Source of the DNA: Synura sp. LO234KE
Lineage: Eukaryota > Sar > Synurophyceae > Synurales > Mallomonadaceae
Direction: 5' to 3'
Assembly: GCA_015143735.1 (NCBI GenBank)
Contig: VKHC01000605.1
Coordinates: 1 to 10,669 of the forward strand
DNA: 10,669 nt
The stretch's first letter is position 1, and the number at the start of each line of letters is the position of its first letter. Below, piece by piece: positions 6,828-10,669 of the stretch. The position numbers and the translations under genes were made by a program. The notes under the pieces were generated by a model. That model had not been told where the DNA came from, did not search any database, and was given only the letters and a program-made list of their open reading frames with translations.

Positions 6828-9800
6828 GTAACGGTCCGTGATCCATGACCAGTGACGAGTGACTGTTGCGAACAGACGCAATCGAGTTCTCTATAAATGC
6901 ATGCCTATCCCACCTTTTGGCCACCCCCACCTCCCACATGTTTCCCTCAAGCACTCCCTCCCCGGATAGCCCGCTCCTGCCCTCCTTCCACGTATCCGCT
7001 TCCTTCGGTTATTTCACTCCAAAATGAATCCGCTTGCGCTTTCTATGCGAGACCGCTTCCTACTTTCGTTTTACATTCACCCTACCACTTTCTGCCCCTT
7101 GTTACCGCAGCGATTCCTGAGACGTGAGCAATGTGATGAATCGCAGATCAAGGTAACAAAAGATTTAGCTCACGCCGCTCAAGTCGCTACCCAATCTAAC
7201 CTGAGCGTTGGCGATCTGTTTGGATGCACTCCCTGTAGGTGGAGGACGACCTCGAGGATCTCATCGCGGCGGCGGAGGACCCGGGACGAGCGGCGCAGAT
7301 CTACGAACAGGTCGCCGCCGAACATGATGGCGTTGCCGCGCTCAAAGGTGAGAAGGGGGCAGGGCAAGGAGGGCGGATCGCATCGTTGCACTCTGCGGTT
7401 ACGCGGACATGAGAACGGCCTGCGAATGCCGTAACCGTGGCCCTGACCACGTGGTAGGAAGATAACCATTGGGTTTGTTAGTAATGAGGTGTCCGTTGTG
7501 CCCATATGCGTATGGGATGTCCTCCGTATCCTCCAACATTTCCGATGGTTTGCAGATTGTATTCGGTTCTAATTTGCTCATCCAACTCTAACTCTTCACC
7601 GCCCCTCTCGTCAGATATCTACAGCGCTCTCCCTGGCCTGCCGCTGTGTGTAGATAACTTGGGCATGAAGGTGATCCACATCGCCCAACAACAAGTCGTC
7701 ACTACTCTTGCTGTGCGCGACCCTTAAAGGAGCCTGTGAAGTTGTCGCTCGAACTAAATGCCTTCTCTATCTCTTGTGCATAGAGGTTATTGCCGGCTCT
7801 CCTGGGCGCCCCTCTCGACCCGACGACGGCCAGCATCGCAGAGGTCAACCTAACTTTTTCGGACTTCAAAGCCTTGCTCCAGCTGGTGCACTACGACGCT
7901 ATTGCGATCCTTAAGCACTCCTCTGAGCTTCCAGGTGAATGGGCCACTCGGGAGGTGAACGTTTAAAGCTGTTGATGGCCATGCCCACATCGTCCTTTAC
8001 TAGTCCCATATTCGATTCGTGTTAATTCGGACCGCGCGTGTACAAAATCAGCTCTGGTGCTGGCGACGAATCAAGAGGAGAAATATATCCCACCCAAGAC
8101 CGGTACACTGAAGCTGGAGGTGAGGGGTGGGGTATCGGTATCGAATATGAATACTGAAGGTTGGCGACCTTGTGTGTGTTCGATAAACTTTATTATGGAG
8201 ACTGTCACACTGCCAACCGAATTGTAAGGCCGTTATCTGATCGATGGTCTCTATTCCTCGTGACTCCTCGTTCTGGTGGCACAGGTCGTCGACAGCTTCA
8301 GGACACAGGAGGTCTATAAGGTTGTGTCTCCACTCGAGTGCACTTACCTGGCCGAGGTGGTGGGGAGGTCCAGGGTGAGACGAGAGACGAGTGATGAGTG
8401 ATGAGTGCGATCGCGCGCCTGCTGCCCTGCTATCGGCTGAAAGTGATTCGAAGCTCTAACCTTGAGGAATGTGTGTCAGGACACAGCGGCTCTCCTTGCA
8501 AATGCAATACAGCACGTGAAGGTAATGGTCCGAACACAAGTCCTTGTTGAGTTGAATGAACGTCAGCATCCCACTGGCTACCTCCCTTCTACCTCTAATA
8601 ATTTTAATGTCGTGATGTCGTTTCTCGCCGCCGTAGTTGCGGTTGAACGAGGCGTGGGTGCTGTACGAGCTGATGTCCAAGGAGGGCTCGAATCAGATCA
8701 AAGTTCTAAGCACTCTCGTCATTGCGGTAAGCGCGTCGGTCCCTTCAGATCGGACGTTGGTCAGTGCGTACGAACGGCTATTGTGAAATTTAGATGCAAT
8801 TTTACTTCGCTCGAGTGTTGTTCTCGTTTGGTGGATGAACGTGTTCATTCGTGGCTAGATCATCAAATCCATACCTGAAACCGTACGGCTCTACCGATCT
8901 CATTTTCCCAGTTCCGGAGCCACCTTAAACATTGTCGTTTCATGCTACACTGTGCTGTGATTTCATTTATTCTATTCATAGATGCAGTGTCCAGTAGAGG
9001 CCCTCACGCTGTTATTGCGAGCAACACTAGACGACAAAGTTCAGGTAATGATGCTCTGTCCGTTATATCCGACGATGACGGTTACGGTGAAATCGATTAG
9101 ACTCGATGCTCCTCTCGATATTCTCCTCTAGTGTTTGAAACCGTGACTTACGTCTTGCTCTCTTCATTTCCTCTCCTGTCCCTCCGTCGTTTCATGTGAA
9201 TTGTGTACCTTAGATTCAGCGAGTGAAGCAAGCGTTGGGGAACGCTTACAGGTGGAGTAACATTGCGCATCACCACTCTGCCACCCTTACCACCTCTGTG
9301 CACAGGCCGTTACTGGGAAATCCTAACGGATATTATCGTCTGGATTTGGCGGACCCGATGGATAGGTGTGTGATCGCACGAAATGCGGCTTGGTCAGTCA
9401 ATTTGACAGGGTGGATCGTGGATGTAACGGATATAAATGTGGCTGCAGATGTTTTACTGTATGTGGTCAAGGTAATCAGAGTGCGATCAGAATAAGTGAT
9501 GAGCAAATGAATGGTGCGGCGCAGTCCTAATTCTCTCCGCAGGGCGCACAGGCGCAGTATGGAGTATGCTACAATCTCCCCGATCATATCTGAGTCATAG
9601 CTACTGTAGTCGGACGATCAAGTCTGGAACATACGAAATATAATACAACTACATTGTTTTACCGTATTTATGTGTAACGAGTATTGGCCTCGTTGCTATC
9701 GAACAGGATATGCTTGTCCCGCCTCTTCAATCAAAGCATAAAAACTACTCTCCGTTTGGAAGCCTCATCCAACGCCATCAAAGTCGCCAGGTTTAACCGT

Positions 9801-10669
9801 CTTCCAGGAGCGGGCTACGCACCAGGAGATGTCAGCCAGCATGGGAATGAGACTTGTTTTCGAAATGAGATGTGAGGTTCACGGGCTATGCAGCATTCAT
9901 TTTGTAACCGTGTAATATCATGACTTGAGCAATTTTGGAACGTTAATTTAATTACTTGTACTGACTAACAGACTGAATGGTCAACCTACTGAAGTGGACT
10001 TAGCGATGCTTCAGCCTATGCCGAAGGTACCGTAAACCTATGCTCATCTCGTAATCATAATACTGCACAAGAACTATCCGATCGTTTTCAAGAACATAAA
10101 TCTAGTTGACCTTGTCTGATTTGAGTTTTGGTTCGTTTGATGGATGAGTCTAGACTGGAAAGTTCAGCTTTGACTTCTCCGGCGCGGATAAGCCTTTGCC
10201 TTATCAGACCCCAATTAGTGATCAGCGCTGTCTTGCGGTAAGTGACCGACTGTTGGCTTGGCATGCACACTTTTCCAAATTAAAATACTCTTTATTATGA
10301 AGTTTATTAAATACTACACCGCTGAAAAGCATCATGACTGCACGCACCTGTGTGCTAATGTTATTTCAATCACCGGAGTCTCTCTCTATCTTCTGTGCCT
10401 GCCTCCTGTTTCACGCGTTTCAGCTTCTATTCGACTGCTTCCTTTTAACCCCAATGAATGAGGCATCGGCTGTTCGTCGGCTGAAGCACTGGCGGGACAA
10501 AGAGTTGAAACTGATGAGAGGTGCGCGTCTGCTGTGGCCGCAAACCATAGCGGTTCCCATAACACAATCTACAAACCAAAATCTTCCCTGGTGCAGGTGG
10601 ACTCGGAAAACCCTTACATGAAATTGAGTCGGATAAAGCCCTGGTACGTAACCGAGAGTTGGGATCGGG
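5307..10669 (+). CDS. Large LRR protein, about 16 exons, 3' end outside the window
   Basis: Exons: 5307-6827, 7111-7152, 7239-7347, 7615-7670, 7784-7934, 8052-8119, 8285-8374, 8480-8521, 8637-8726, 8982-9044, 9214-9251, 9306-9365, 9707-9871, 9972-10026, 10424-10520 and 10597-10643 or later. All junctions are GT-AG and keep one frame for 898 codons. In order, the protein has an N-terminal region without repeats (about 1-170), RI-type LRRs (about 172-430), a module with FALESPFERAM (about 455-507), an acidic helical middle, and a second module with YYRLDLADPMDR and SQHGNETCFRNE. LRRs of this type are protein-binding scaffolds, and I saw no signal peptide or membrane helix, so a cytoplasmic scaffold role is inferred. 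The partner is unknown. Joining exon 1 to the rest rests on phase and on the shared module, so two adjacent genes remain possible. Confidence 0.7.
7111..8119 (+). CDS. LRR gene exons 2-6: acidic helical linker region
   Basis: The five exons are 7111-7152, 7239-7347, 7615-7670, 7784-7934 and 8052-8119. The peptide reads as RFLRREQCDESQIK, then VEDDLEDLIAAAEDPG..., DIYSALPGLPLCVDNLGMK, RLLPALLG... with FSDFKALLQLVHYDAI, then LVLATNQEEKYIPPKTG and LKLE. It is mostly amphipathic helix in composition. I recognise no named domain. The exon-2 acceptor (CCCCTTGTTACCGCAG) and exon-4 acceptor (CTCTCGTCAG) have good pyrimidine tracts. Each intron carries stops or a frame change, so splicing is needed to keep the frame open. 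Confidence 0.65.
8285..9251 (+). CDS. LRR gene exons 7-11: helical repeat-like middle
   Basis: The exons are 8285-8374, 8480-8521, 8637-8726, 8982-9044 and 9214-9251. They encode VVDSFRTQEVYKVVSPLECT..., DTAALLANAIQHVK, LRLNEAWVLYELMSKEG, IKVLSTLVIA, MQCPVEALTLLLRATLDDKVQ and IQRVKQALGNAY. Leucine-rich helical pairs suggest an alpha-helical bundle, possibly ARM-like, though I could not assign a family. The exon-8 start is chosen at 8480: it pairs with the strong donor GTGAGA at 8375 in phase 0 and has CTAAC as a branch-point candidate. A start at 8467 would need a weak donor at 8368. Confidence 0.65.
8389..8409 (+). repeat. 7-bp tandem repeat GAGTGAT in an intron
   Basis: GAGTGAT is repeated at 8389-8395 and 8396-8402, with a partial third copy (GAGTGCG) at 8403-8409, inside intron 7 of the LRR gene. 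It is a short microsatellite with no evident role. Confidence 0.6.
9306..10026 (+). CDS. LRR gene exons 12-14: second LDL-DR/FRNE module
   Basis: The exons are 9306-9365, 9707-9871 and 9972-10026. Spliced, they read NPNGYYRLDLADPMDR, ICLSRLFNQS, then NRLPGAGYAPGDVSQHGNETC, FRNE and ILNGQPTEVD. The pattern G-x-Y-x-L-D-L-x-x-P-x-x-R followed by S-Q-x-G-N and F-R-N-E matches, from memory, a module seen after LRRs in large protist LRR proteins. A weaker copy sits at the end of exon 1. Phases agree (2, 2, 2, then 0), with donors GTGTGT, GTGAGG and GTACCG. Function is unknown. Confidence 0.7.
9366..9706 (+). other. 341-bp intron of the LRR gene
   Basis: The donor AG/GTGTGT follows the DPMDR codons. 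The acceptor CGAACAG precedes the ICLSRLF codons, and phase 2 matches on both sides. No other gene is supported inside on either strand. Confidence 0.6.
10027..10423 (+). other. 397-bp intron of the LRR gene
   Basis: The donor AAG/GTACCG follows QPMPK. The acceptor GTTTCAG follows a strong pyrimidine tract, in phase 0. A small undetected exon inside cannot be excluded. No other gene is seen. Confidence 0.5.
10424..10669 (+). CDS. LRR gene exons 15-16, incomplete at the window edge
   Basis: Exon 15 (10424-10520) follows a long pyrimidine tract ending GCGTTTCAG and encodes LLFDCFLLTPMNEASAV, then RRLKHWRDKELKLMR. The next exon begins at 10597 after CTTCCCTGGTGCAG. Phase 1 gives GGLGKPLHEIESDKAL up to a GTACGT donor at 10644. 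A phase-0 reading from the same acceptor (VDSENPYMKLSRIKPWYV) stays open to the window end and also looks protein-like, so the frame here is unsettled. Confidence 0.5.

Noticed and set aside
8462-8878. Plus-strand 138-codon frame
   Set aside because: It is in a different frame from the phase-consistent exons 8 and 9 that it overlaps, and it reads through their introns.
9333-9587. Minus-strand 84-codon frame
   Set aside because: It overlaps LRR exon 12 antisense, and the YYRLDLADPMDR signature on the plus strand is far more convincing.

Overview
The window looks like nuclear DNA of an intron-rich eukaryotic microbe that uses the standard genetic code. The evidence is a set of short GT-AG introns (54 to about 530 bp), genes split into exons as short as 38 nt, an AATAAA-type polyadenylation hexamer, and no operon or Shine-Dalgarno structure. 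The style of the leucine-rich-repeat (LRR) protein suggests a stramenopile or related protist, but the exact lineage is not supported by anything decisive here. I saw no tRNA, rRNA, transposon, CRISPR array or viral gene.

Two genes diverge from a 242-bp AT-rich intergenic region (5065-5306). Leftward, on the minus strand, is a TMEM184/DUF300 (Solute_trans_a, OST-alpha-like) seven-helix membrane protein. I reconstruct it as nine exons from 5064 down to 2351, with every splice phase matching. Further along the same strand (1839-205) are two coding exons joined by a 73-bp intron. They encode an acidic, Ser/Gly/Asp-rich protein with no recognised domain and no visible start codon of its own. A phase-compatible splice from the last TMEM184 exon (donor at 2379) would make these exons a long cytoplasmic tail of the TMEM184 protein, giving about 933 aa. 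An AATAAA on the minus strand at 65-70 lies about 135 nt past the final stop, and I found no such hexamer between 1850 and 2350.

Rightward, on the plus strand, is an LRR protein. Exon 1 (5307-6827, 507 codons) carries ribonuclease-inhibitor-type LRRs with a clear 28-residue period, followed by a module containing PFERA. It is followed by about 15 small phase-consistent exons that run off the right edge. These encode a helical middle region and a second module containing YYRLDLADPMDR and FRNE. At least 898 codons are in the window and the 3' end is missing.

The central part of the window (about 4200-6300) is AT-rich and intron-poor. The outer parts of both genes are GC-rich and split into many small exons, so the change is roughly mirror-symmetric about the shared promoter. 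The promoter contains three CCAAT pentamers spaced exactly 8 bp apart and a two-codon upstream ORF just before the LRR start.
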